Positions 12,338-23,300 of a DNA stretch of 64,000 nt are shown here, in pieces. The stretch spans positions 8,261,001 through 8,325,000 of the forward strand of contig WHVY01000002.1 of the NCBI GenBank assembly GCA_022266195.1, given 5' to 3'. Below the pieces are notes generated by a model, which worked only from the letters and a program-made list of their open reading frames with translations, was not told where the DNA came from and searched no databases. How positions within the stretch are numbered: position 1 is the stretch's first letter; every line of letters starts with the position of its first letter. Source of the stretch: Tetranychus cinnabarinus. Taxonomy: Eukaryota > Arthropoda > Arachnida > Trombidiformes > Tetranychidae. Both the position numbers and the translations under genes were made by a program.

Positions 12338-12793
12338 TTATTCAAAGTCACGATCTTGCATTTCATTGAGTAATGGATAACGATCTATTTTTTCCACTGG
12401 TTTATCAAAAAATGTCTTCTTAATAACGATGGCAGCGAAAATTCCAGCTCCGATGTAGAAACCACTGAATAGAGGTTTGAATGAATCCCAAGGCTTGGAA
12501 ACTCTTCGATCGTATATCCAAGCATAATCTCTGCAAAAAAGTAGATTCAAAATTGAAAATGTAAATGATTTTATATGCATTATTTTCAAGATAAATATTC
12601 TTTTGACATTGATAAGTTACCTTATGAATGGATCTTTCAAACCCTTTTTGGCTAATCTATCTCGATATTTTACAAGCTCAGGAAAATTGTCATCAATAAC
12701 ATTCCACTGTTTCCAATCAGGTATTTTAGCACCTTCTGGATAGTGAGGGCCATGTCCTCCATGACCATGACCATGTCCTCCATGTCCTCCCAT
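12338..12793 (-). CDS. NDUFB3: NADH dehydrogenase 1 beta subcomplex subunit 3 (complex I B12)
   Basis: Exons 12793-12621 and 12530-12338 (CATAAG|GTAAC...TTGCAG|AGAT) join to 121 residues. The start is the ATG before a His/Gly repeat (MGGHGGHGHGHGGHG), a typical feature of this accessory subunit. IPDWKQWNV follows, then the conserved LAKKGLKDPFIRDYAW, which corresponds to the 'KGLRDPW..NEAW' core of B12. One transmembrane segment follows (FSGFYIGAGIFAAIVI). The protein is slightly longer than the roughly 98-residue human protein because of its N- and C-terminal extensions. It belongs to the membrane arm of mitochondrial complex I. It lies 118 bp downstream of the SNAPIN stop codon on the same strand. 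Confidence 0.93.
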
Positions 12794-12910
12794 GATGAAA
12801 CTTGTAGTGCCTTTAAAATTTTAAATGAAGAAATCAATTAAGACTGAGAATCAAAATTTCAATGTGGAGTCACATTATAAAAAGTAAATAACTAAATATA
12901 TTACACACCT

Positions 12911-13231
12911 TTAAGATTTTTCAACGATTGGATGAGCAGTAATAAGTTTACGACAACGCTCGTTACTGTTTTGCAATAAAGTATGAACTAGAGTTAATTT
13001 CCTTTTCAAGGCAATTAATTTTTTGGATTTATCCTCTAGAACTATTAAAAATTGATCTCCTTCACTGTTTTCTTTCAACAGGCGTAAGGTTTCCAAAAGT
13101 GAATCAAGTTGACCTCTCAATGCCAATTGACTTTTCTCAACACGGTTAACTTGCTCTTCTAGATTAACTAGAACAGGCTCAAATATAGATATAATATGAT
13201 CGCCCAAGGCTTGATTACCATCTGATGACAT
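12911..13231 (-). CDS. SNAPIN: SNAPIN (BLOC-1 subunit, SNARE-associated)
   Basis: A single coding exon gives 106 residues, mostly coiled coil. The stretches FEPVLVNLEEQVNRVEKSQ, LRGQLDSLLETL and KRKLTLVHTLLQNSNERCRK line up with 'LRPAVQQLDSHVHAVRESQ', 'LREQIDNLATEL' and 'RRRVVLVNNILQNAQERLRR' of vertebrate SNAPIN. The protein is shorter than human SNAPIN (136 residues) at both ends. A 5' UTR intron is likely: donor AAAAG|GTAAGA at 13317/13316 and acceptor TTTTACAG|ATGACAACC at 13242/13241, placing the acceptor 10 bp before the start codon. SNAPIN acts in BLOC-1 and BORC in endosome-lysosome traffic and binds SNAP-25-type SNAREs. Confidence 0.9.
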   Translation of the reverse strand: MSSDGNQALGDHIISIFEPVLVNLEEQVNRVEKSQLALRGQLDSLLETLRLLKENSEGDQFLIVLEDKSKKLIALKRKLTLVHTLLQNSNERCRKLITAHPIVEKS

Positions 13232-16200
13232 TGGTTGTCATCTGTAAAATAAAAAAAAAACAACAGAAAATCAAATAATTAAACTGAAATCCAAATAAAA
13301 AATTGAAATATCTTACCTTTTATCAATCCTTCCCAATTTTGTATACAAAGTCAACAAAAGTCACATGAGAAAATTTGGTGGTAAATTCAAAAGTCATTTT
13401 GAAATCCAAAAAAATTCAAATGAATTATTTTCGTTTGAAAGACTTAAAGTATTAATTAAGCAACAAAATATCTTTAACGGAGTTAAATCATCTTGAATAA
13501 AATTAATAAAAGTGATATAATCAAATTATTTAAAGATAAACCAATGAAAAGCTCAAAATATTATTTTCAGGTTTTAATGCAATCTAATAGAGGGCACCAC
13601 TATTTCTTTAAAAATTTCTGGACATTTTACCGGTTTAATTTGGTTTGATTTTGCTTTTTATTTGTTTATCTATTGAATTTAATTAGTTCCTGATGAATAA
13701 TCATTCAGCAAGAATGCTATTGTTGGCTTCTTTTCCGTCTAACTGCAACCAAGGAAGTATGTCTCGTGTTTAACCTGAAAGAAATCGTAATACTGATGAT
13801 TCAATTCAATGTGAATGACTATCAACAATTTAAAGACATTTCATTTCAACTGTCTCTTGATCTGATTGAAGCTCCTCGTTTACGAGATGGATAGATGTTT
13901 AATTAATTGCAACACTCAAGGTTGAGTCAATCAGTGAAAATCAACTAATGGCTTATTTTCTGATCACAATGTCGAATGCCTTCAAACAATATTAAAAGAG
14001 TGAAGCAGGTGGAAAATCCCGTTCATTATGGATCACCATCAGATGAGCTTAATCGATGATTTTTGGACAATTATATTGCCAAAATCATCCCATTCTTGGT
14101 ATCAAATCACTTTGTATCAGTCTTCAATGCTCACATCAGATGGGTTATAATCATAGCAGCCTTCAGAAGCAACTGTGACCTTCTCTATGACTATCACTAC
14201 AATCAAAAGCCAATCTGTGAGATCTTTTAATATGATATTGACGGAGTGGTACTATTGAACTGGAAATATCCATGCGAATCGATTGAAGTGCCAAAGAAGT
14301 ACAAAAGAAGGACCGAGCAATTTCGAAGTTTCATACAGAACCTATTGAATACACGAATTAATATGATTCAAAATAATGAATCCAAATTTTTTAGATAAGA
14401 TGAATGCCTGATATAAATTTTTCAATGGACCTTCGCAGCTTCAAATAACATTGAAATACTTCAGTATCTGGACAATATGGACAAAACGAGGGCTTGAGAA
14501 GACTAAAAGGAGCCAAAAATAAAATATGAAAGAGCAAAACCGGATCGAAAAATTGATTCAAATGATTGAATTTAATAGGAGCAAAAAGCAAGCTGGAATT
14601 GTAAATTTACGCGATTGCCATTTGAAACAAAGCAAAACAAAGATGAATTTGTTCACACTTGATAAACAACAAAATGATTGATTAACAGCAACAGTTTAAG
14701 CAAGATAAACATGATAAAGCTCAATCAAATGCGAATCAGTAGGAAAAAATGTAAACCTGAGAAGGGCAAAGAGACTGAAAAATTGAACAATTGAAACATG
14801 CAAAACAAAGCTTTAGTGAAAGTGAAAGAAAAGCTGATAAAGAAAAAGATGATGAAAAATGGTGAGAAATGAGTACAAAACAAAATATTAGATGAAGATG
14901 AATATCTTTGGTTAATGTGATCATTTTTTTACCACCAGGTCAAAGGCGGGAAGTTGATGGCGTTAAAACTATGGATGATTTGCATGGAAAGCTACAAGAG
15001 AGAGAGAGAAGGAGAGAGAACAGAAAAAAGCAAGAAGATGATCGAGATGATGATGAGAGAGAGAGAATGTTGAGTTTTGTTTGAATTGAAGTGAAGATTA
15101 TGCCTAAAGTCACGATTGAAAAAATGGCAAATAACTGCCATTAAGGCCATCCAAACCTGTCATTAAGCTCACCCCTCATCGGTCACTGGTGATTCCTTCA
15201 TCATCATCATCCTGATCATCCTCATCTTCTTCACTACTCTGTACCTTCCCATTGCCTGAAAGATGCTCTACAAAGCTATTCTAGTTGCAGATATAAAAAT
15301 AATATTTGTAAAAGGAGAGACAGAACAACAAAAAAAGTCAAAATAAGTTTACTATTTTAGCGCGTAAAAAAAGCTTCACAATATTTATCATTATTATAAT
15401 CATCATCAACATAATAATCATTGGTTTTGTGTTTTTTTTGCTGTTGAATAAATAATCAGCTGAACATTTTGTCTTTAAACTTGATTAACATTGACAGTTG
15501 ATCAAAAGGCACTGACTTTTTTACTGATTTAATACTCAAATTGATGAGCATTAACATTTCACATTTCAATTGATTAACTGGCGTAAATCAAGTTAATTAC
15601 ATGAATAAATGAAATTACCAAATCAGCCAACTATTAATCAATGAAGGTGCGCAAAGAAAAGAGTTAAGTGATGAGAAACAGCAAAAAAAGATGAAAATGA
15701 AGATGAAAAAAAAGATGAAGTTTGAAAGGTTTAAGTGAAAGCGCTTTTAAATATGCAAAATACAGGGTAACCCTCAATATATTATTTACCATTGAGATCA
15801 GTTGATCTTTATAATTTTACCCTTTACACACGGAAAGACACACACATAGTGAGAGTCAATCATCTTGCTGATAATACCAACAATTAGAAGCAGTTGAATG
15901 AAGCAAAATGTTGGTTAAAACAAAAGATGAACATTTCACCGCATCTTTCCCAATCAAAAGTGAAAACTGATTGATATCCCAAAAATGATTTCCATTTTTT
16001 TGCACTTTTTTACCTTCTTTCGCCAACCTTAACTTCATCCTCCTCTTCCTTCTCATCCTTCTGATCATCATCTTTCACAGTATATATTTTGGCCTGACTG
16101 GTTACCCTTAAGGCCTACAACCCGCATCATTAGGCCTGAAACGAGAAGCAACGAAAGACTATCCAACAATTACGGTAAACACTACCTTTGAGTCCTTTAC

Positions 16201-18340
16201 CTTTTCCCTTGGTCATCATTCACATCGTAAAGGTTACCTTTTTGATTGTACCTTGAGTCACTTTCATATCTTGTTGCTGTTGTTGCTCATTATTATTACA
16301 AGCTTTTTACCTCGTTTGTAAGCAAATAGTTAACAAGGTATTGCAAGTCGATCACCTTTAGCTATGATGATCATGAAGATGAAAATGGGTAACACTTGGA
16401 CTTGAATTTTATCAACTCACATGTGAGAAGAGAAAAGAAGAATTTTTTGTTGTTCTTTTCTTTTCTTGCAAATTTCTTCTTCTTTGCTCCAAGGAAACTT
16501 TATCATCATCATCATCATCTTGATCATCTCTTCATCATCTGACAGCAATTATCCCAAGTGACCCTCTCTTAGCATTTTATCTCTCACTCATTCTCTTCTT
16601 TCCTTTTCTTCTTCTTCTTCTTCTTTTTTCGAGAACATTTTTCTTCTTCTTACCTGTTCCCAGTTCCTGGTTATAGTGTTAAGATTTAGAATCAAGATGA
16701 TGATGTGGATGGTGATGGGGATGACGAGGATAAAGGTCAGAAAAAAATGTTCTCCAAAAAACATCTAAATGTCTATTTTTCTTGTTCGTTTGTTCAGTTG
16801 AAGAAACTGGTGATCAAGAAAAAAGGTAATTTTCTCTTCTTTTCATCTTCTTTTCTCTTCTTCTCTATAATTCCAAAGCTCTCATCATCAGCATAATTTT
16901 CATCTTGTTCACATTTTAACCACATTCTGTCCATCACTAAATGTATGCAAACATTCAATTTCACAGTAAATCTCAATTACCATTGTTTGTCAACTTGAAC
17001 AGTTAAACAAAAGCTAAACACTTAAGTCAATTTCAAGTTGATTTACATAAACGACACTCATTCGCACCTTTGTAAACCTTTAAAAAGCAAACAATTTAAC
17101 AAAATATCAAACAATTAAAACTGTGAACAAAACAGAATTGAAACAAAAAGAAGATGAAAAAATGGGGAAAAAATCACTGATCTTTTTGTTAAACAATTTG
17201 AGTTGATTAGATGAATGAGCAAACAAGAATCAATTTGAGGTTTGATTATTGCTACAAGAATCAAGTTAATAAGGTTAAATCCTAATTGACTGCACAATGA
17301 GCATACAAGAGATGAAAAAAAAGACTAACAGTTAAATTGGAAACAATGGTAAACAAGAAATGTCTCTTTGTGAATACACAAGAGATGAAGATGAGGATGA
17401 TAATGATGAAGAGGAGGGCGAAACTATCTATACTGGGTTTGATGTGAGAAGATAATTTGTTACCTGATCTCACTTTAAATCAAAGCAAATGCAAGAGTCA
17501 AACAGTGAGAGGTAAAAAGCTACTGATCAAAGATGAAGATAAAAGATGAGAGAGAGAGAGAGAGATGATGATAAGAGGATATAATCTTACGGTCAAGATA
17601 TCCTATTTCCATAGGCACGCGTTTTCCTGCTGCAAACATTATTATACAGTAATCTGATTCTCAGTCTTTTGATACTTTACTTTTGTTTCTTTGTCAATCT
17701 TTATGAAACTCTGAAAGATGAAGAAAAATGATGCGATTCATGGAAAAGATGATTCTTCTTTCGTTACTCTTTTGTCACCTTTTTTGTTTATATTTCTTCA
17801 TCTTCTTCTTCTTCGTCGTCTTCCTTTCTTCATCCATTTCATATTCAATGTTGAGTCCAGTGAAAAGTGATGAAAATTGTCGCCGCTTTTGGTTTCACTG
17901 TTGATTATTTTTTGTCTCGTTTTTTTGATCCTGTTTAAGAGTCATTTTACATCTCTAGTGAGGTGATGAAGAAACTTTTGTCAACAGAAGGAAAAAGTGA
18001 AAAATAATTGATCATGTTGATCATGATGATCAGGGTAAAGAAATGGAGAAGATGAAACATTTTTCTTACTCTTCTTTTCTGCTTCTTTTTATCATCTTTA
18101 TCTTCTTCTCTCAGGCTTATAATTACAATCTGACGTAACCTAAATTTGATTGATTGTCTTTCATCTCGACTCAAGTCTTTTGTTCATTCATCATCATCTT
18201 ACAGAGATGAATGCCTAGAAAAGTGAAACTTACTCCATTTATATATTCAATTCAACTCTTTTCCATAAAATTTCATGATCGAATGGAAATTTTCTTTTGG
18301 AATTTAATGAAAAAATTGAAAGTCAATCAATGAGTATTTA

Positions 18341-18412
18341 CGTTCTGATCACAGTTATCTCTTTTTGATCAATCGATGAGAAAAGCGAGATGAGATAACT
18401 CTGATCAGAACG
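18341..18412. other. 21-bp-arm imperfect hairpin
   Basis: CGTTCTGATCACAGTTATCT (18341-18360, plus C) pairs with 18392-18412, with one mismatch in 21 and a 30-base loop. The size would suit a small-RNA precursor or the remains of a small inverted-repeat element. No TA target duplication is obvious at the ends. Confidence 0.55.
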
Positions 18413-19496
18413 CAGAGAAGTAAAATGATCGATATTCGTAAGAAACTCGTCTAATGACCAAAAGTACGAATACAAATTGACCTTAACTTCATTACTTGAA
18501 CATGAGACACTTGGTCACTCAAGTGGTTCCGAACAGCTTGTCGTTAAAGCTAATTCAATAATTGACCAAAAGCTTAATCTCACAGAGTCCCATCATTGAA
18601 ACGATTGATCTTCAAGTGAATCTATGTGAAGCTTTGATTGCTGTTCATTTCATGAAGTTTATTCTGAAATAAAATCGAGTTTAGGGGAAAATTTTGTTCG
18701 AACATCATAATTGAAGATCGTTCTTAACTTGAAAACAAAGTATCCAAACTTAAGGTGACTTCCAACTACCATTGAGATGTGAAGTCACCTTTAACTTACA
18801 CAGCCCTTCACCTATTTGCCCTTGTCTTGAAACACTAAACAATCTTATTTGTTGAATCTGTCGTTGAATTGAGCAACAGCATTTAAAACCATTTGTCCAA
18901 TGACAATGTTAACCAGTGTTACATCAACTTTTACCAACACATCGTAATCAGCTAATAAATAAAAGCATTTCATTTTGTTGACACTCCTCTCATCTTGATT
19001 CGTTGATTGTCATAATGAGCGAAATGAGTTTTGCTTATCTCTATTTAAAGCGTCACTTGACACATATTTACGACAGTTTAAGGAATGAAGCAAATTAAAG
19101 TGAAAGTGAAAAGCGTTACAATGTTGGCTGTTAGTGTGTGTCGTTACAAGAAAAAACAAGAAAACAGAAAGAACAAGGTAAAGCGAATCTAAATGAATGG
19201 ATGAATGAATAGCGCCAAAAGTCATTGATACCTAACCTAATCAACCTAACTGTCTCAGTCCATAGACTCATCAAGCCCACCGGTTTGCTCGTGTAACTAG
19301 CAAACATTCAGTTACGGTTCACTAGGAAATTGTTGAGTGAAATGGCGACGACAACAGAAAACAAAAATCGGCGTCAGTATTAATCATTGCCGACGAATAT
19401 TCCGACGGCCTCCTTCATCTTTATCCACCCTTTTAAGACTAAATAAGACAGTTAACAAGGTTAAAGGGTAAGAAAAAGTGAGTTTATATGCAAGGT

Positions 19497-19830
19497 AGAG
19501 AGAGAGAGAGAGAGAGAGAGAAAAGCAAAGGTAAAAGTGGGCAGCAAAACAAGGAAAAAAGGAAAAGTGAAAACAATGGGTTTTTAGTAATAATTTTAAG
19601 CGAAAAGCCAACATTGGAAAGCGAAGCAAAGGGTTAGGCATGATGATAATGAAGAGGAGGAGAAAGTTGTCTGAAGAAGATGATATGGAGAAGAGAAGGA
19701 AAGATTAAAAGCGAAAGGTAAAAAGTCAAGAGAAGAGAAGAGAGAAGAAGAAACAAAATAAAATGCTGAAAGAGTGAAAGGTCATTATCGAAACGGTTCG
19801 GGAGGTCAAAAGTGAAGGGAAAGATACGAG
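19497..19830. promoter_or_regulatory. (AG)12 repeat and purine-rich tract before the Distal-less promoter
   Basis: A perfect (AG)12 run at 19497-19520 is followed by about 300 bp of strongly purine-rich plus strand (GAGGAGG, AGAGAAGAGAAG and similar). It lies 0.5-0.8 kb before the Distal-less start codon, inside or just upstream of the likely 5' end. GA repeats bind GAGA-type factors in insects. A role here is inference from position. Confidence 0.4.
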
Positions 19831-19983
19831 GAGAAGAGAGTGAATTGTTGATGTGTCTGTGTTTAATTAAACGCGAAGAGCGAAAGCAAATGAACACAAA
19901 TTTGTTGAGAAAAGATAACGAAGTGAACTAAGCAAACGTCATTTAACACCAACAAGCATTTTGGACACACAAATGCACTTTGA

Positions 19984-20178
19984 ATGAAACCAGTTTATCA
20001 GACTCGTGCGCATTCAGATAAACTCCACCTTTCAAGAGCCTTTTGCCAACCCAAAAGTGAAAAAAAAACTGATCACAAGCAACTCAACTTTGAAGCAGAC
20101 AAGTTAGTCAAAGTGAAAGTCAGCCGTGTTTTCAGATCGTCTTTTAGTTCAGTGTATTTTCAAGAAAATTTCAAGTGA
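19984..20178 (+). other. Possible upstream ORF in the Distal-less 5' leader
   Basis: A 64-codon open frame starts MKPVYQTRAHSDKLHLS and ends 134 bp before the Distal-less start codon. It matters only if the 5' UTR extends this far. It resembles no known protein. An initiator-like TCAGT near 20,149 would instead put transcription start inside it. Confidence 0.2.
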
Positions 20179-20312
20179 TTTTTGTTTTTTTCATCTTCTT
20201 CTCCTTCTCATCTTAATCATCTTCTTCTTCTCCTTCGTTGTTGTTGTTGTGTAAAATGGACATTTTCCAGTGAATTTTGTTGTTGTAAAAATATTCTAGT
20301 GTCAATTTAAGC

Positions 20313-23300
20313 ATGAGTTCTCATCACCACAGTTATTCAGCAATCCGTTCATCTTACCCAGGAACTCAATCAGCCCATGAAGCCTTTGCTCAAGCACAGG
20401 CTCCAATTGGAGATTATCCTTTTCCACCAATGAACAATTCTTATACACATCACACTGGACACTCTTATATGAACTCGTATCCATCCAACATCACCTCATT
20501 TCCAGCCTGTCCAACACCTCCAAGAGACGGTAAGTTTTTTTACCTTTGACCAAAAAACCAAAAAAACGCTAAACATCTGGAAATGAGCAAAAGTTAAAAA
20601 ACAGTTTTCTTCTTTTCTCTTTCTTTCCAAATATTCACCTTTTCATTTCAACTTTACCCTGTTTTTTCTCTCTCTCTTTCCCATGTTGTAAAAACTCCAA
20701 TGGACTATTGTGTGTTATGTGCATCATCACAGAGAAACCAACATTGGAGGAAATATCTCGTGTAAATGGTAAAAATAAAAAAAACCGGAAACCTCGTACA
20801 ATTTATTCAAGTATTCAACTTCAACAGCTTAACAGACGATTTCAAAGGACACAGTATTTAGCTTTACCCGAAAGAGCTGAGTTAGCAGCATCACTAGGAT
20901 TGACTCAAACACAGGTAAGGCAAAAGAATCATTTATCTAACACTGAAACCGAAGATGAAACAGTCATGAAACATCAAATAAAAAAAGAAAGAAAAGAAGA
21001 AAGTAAAGAGACAAAAAATGATGCCAAAACATCCATTGATCAGTCTAGAACAGATGAAAATGATAAAACAATTTTTGACTAAACTCACTTTTTTTCTTTG
21101 AATGAAAAATTCTAACATGATATCTGACTGTTCATGTTGAAGGCCAAATGAATAACCAATTTGCAAGCAACAACAAAAAAGTCTAATAAGAAATGGTTAG
21201 AAGAAGAGAACGAAATAAATGAATAAGAAAAGGAGAAAAGAGAAAAATAAATGAAATAATAACAATTTTCATGATTGAGTGAGAAAAGGTATTCCGTGAT
21301 TATGTTCAGAATGAAAGATGAAGAGAAGAAAAAAAAGAAAACAAAATTGTTGGTGAATTTGTTGATAACCAATATATATATAAATATATATATATTTATA
21401 TTAAATGTATGTTAATACAGCCAAAAATGCTGATTAACTTATAACCTGTAAGAGATGAATGAAGCTTTGCGTGTTTACCTGTTATGGGCCAATCCATTGT
21501 TATCTTGTTTCGCCTTCGCCTTTACCTTTCGTCATCAACAAGGAAAAGATTCTTACCTTGTCCACCGTAACTTCATCATCATCATCATCATCATCATCTT
21601 TTGTCTGACCATCAGAAGGGAATCTTTTCTTCTTCTTCTTTCTTCTTCTTTTCGCTTCATTCTTTATACCATTCACAATTTGATATATTTCATACTCAGG
21701 TATTTTCCATCACGCAATATCCAAATATTTTTTTCTTACCTTTCCTAATCTTGTTGATGTTTACATGTCCACTTTAAATTATCGTTAAGAACCGAAGAAA
21801 AGAAAACGAATTATGAATAAAGAAAAAAAAGTGTTCAAAAGGCAACAGATAAGGTAATAAACTTGAAAAGGCAATGAATTTAAATTGTCCAAATTGTTGG
21901 CCGAAAAAAGAAATTGGTCAAAATTTCATTTTTTGCAACATTCATTTCATGATGCTACTGGTCATCATCCAATATTGAAATGTTTTCACTTTTCGTTTTC
22001 TTCTTCTTTTTCTTCTTCTTTTCTTCCATCATCTTAGTGTTAACATTTTCTTCCTTAAGGTTATCTTTTTTACCTTCTCATCTTACCTTTTCTTTCCACT
22101 TTTCATTTACCTTTTCAATCAACATTTACCTTTGTAAAATGTAACGCAACAGAAAAGATCACTTTTCTTTTTGTTTACTTCTCTCCGTTTTCCTCCTTTT
22201 CACACATTTTTCATTCATTTTTGGCGCTCTTTTAAACACTTAACCAACTTCAATTGATTACAATCATTAGTTGATCGGACAATTAACCACAATTACATGG
22301 TCATCAAGTTCATTGAAACAATCAATTTACCTTTTTTTACCTTTCACTCAGTTGTGACTATTTTCAACTTCCATTAAAATGTATCATTACCAATTGAATA
22401 TCATCATTAAAATCATGACCTTACATTTTGTCACATAAAGGTCAACATTTTTGGTTTTAACTTTTGTAAACTTTTGTGCAAAAATGGTTCAAACCAGGAA
22501 ACACAAAAGTGTTTAAAAAAGTTTTTCATTTTTTTTTCTTCTTCTTGTAAAGACTTGAGTTTCCGATTGTAAATGTTCAGGTACGAACGGAAGATATTAG
22601 AACCCTTTTTTTCGCCGACTTCAACTCTTCGATTCAAAAGTTTGATAAAAAGCGTTGTGACAATTTCGCAGTTGAACAACCTTTAACCAACTCTCTCTTC
22701 TTACCTTTCACCTAACTTGCCTTAAAATTTGATAAAATATTTTTCTCTCTTTTTCTTTGCATCCTGTCCTTTCTCATCTAACTACAATTTTTTCAACTTC
22801 ATCTTGCTTCATCAACGAACTAAATTTTTTCTTCTCTCTCTTTCTCTTCTTTATCCACTTCGTTATTAGCAGCTTATCCTTTTTCATAACAGCTTACCTG
22901 ATCAAAGTAGCCCAATAATATTTTTGGTTGAAAACTTTTTGAAGCGTGAAATTTGGTTCCAATATTGTGTTCACTTGTATTAGTTTGTTGATAAGTTTCC
23001 TTAAATCATTACCTTACTCATTCATTCAGCACACTTGAGTCTCTTCGTTCTTCCTTTCTCTCTCTCTTTCTCTCTCTTTTCTTTCTGATTCTTTTTTTCT
23101 TCTTCTTCACCCAGTACACAGTCGACTGAATTTCCAGTTTACTTCAATATCGTGAGCACGATCAATACCTGTAAAAATTCTGACGAAAAAGAGAGAAGAA
23201 GAAAAAGAAGAAGAAGGATGTTTGTTTCCAGTAATTTTGCACTTTTTCCCCTTTTCTACCTTCTACGCGAGCAACCAAATAAACAATCGCACAATAACAC

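Larger units (their letters stand above)
13330..19900. other. Gene-free region upstream of Distal-less
   Basis: About 6.5 kb hold no supportable gene. The content is unique AT-rich sequence with scattered ATC/GAT and GA/CT simple repeats, many TTACCT/AGGTAA hexamers (for example six between 16,000 and 16,850), a hairpin at 18,341-18,412, and increasingly purine-rich plus-strand sequence from 19,490. The simplest reading is 5' regulatory DNA of Distal-less. Confidence 0.6.

Noticed and set aside
14930..15085. Exon-like GC-richer stretch after a TTTTTTTACCACCAG acceptor-like sequence
   Set aside because: The frames quickly run into GAGAGA/GATGAT simple repeats, no donor or homologous protein is seen, and the charged translation is explained by the repeats.
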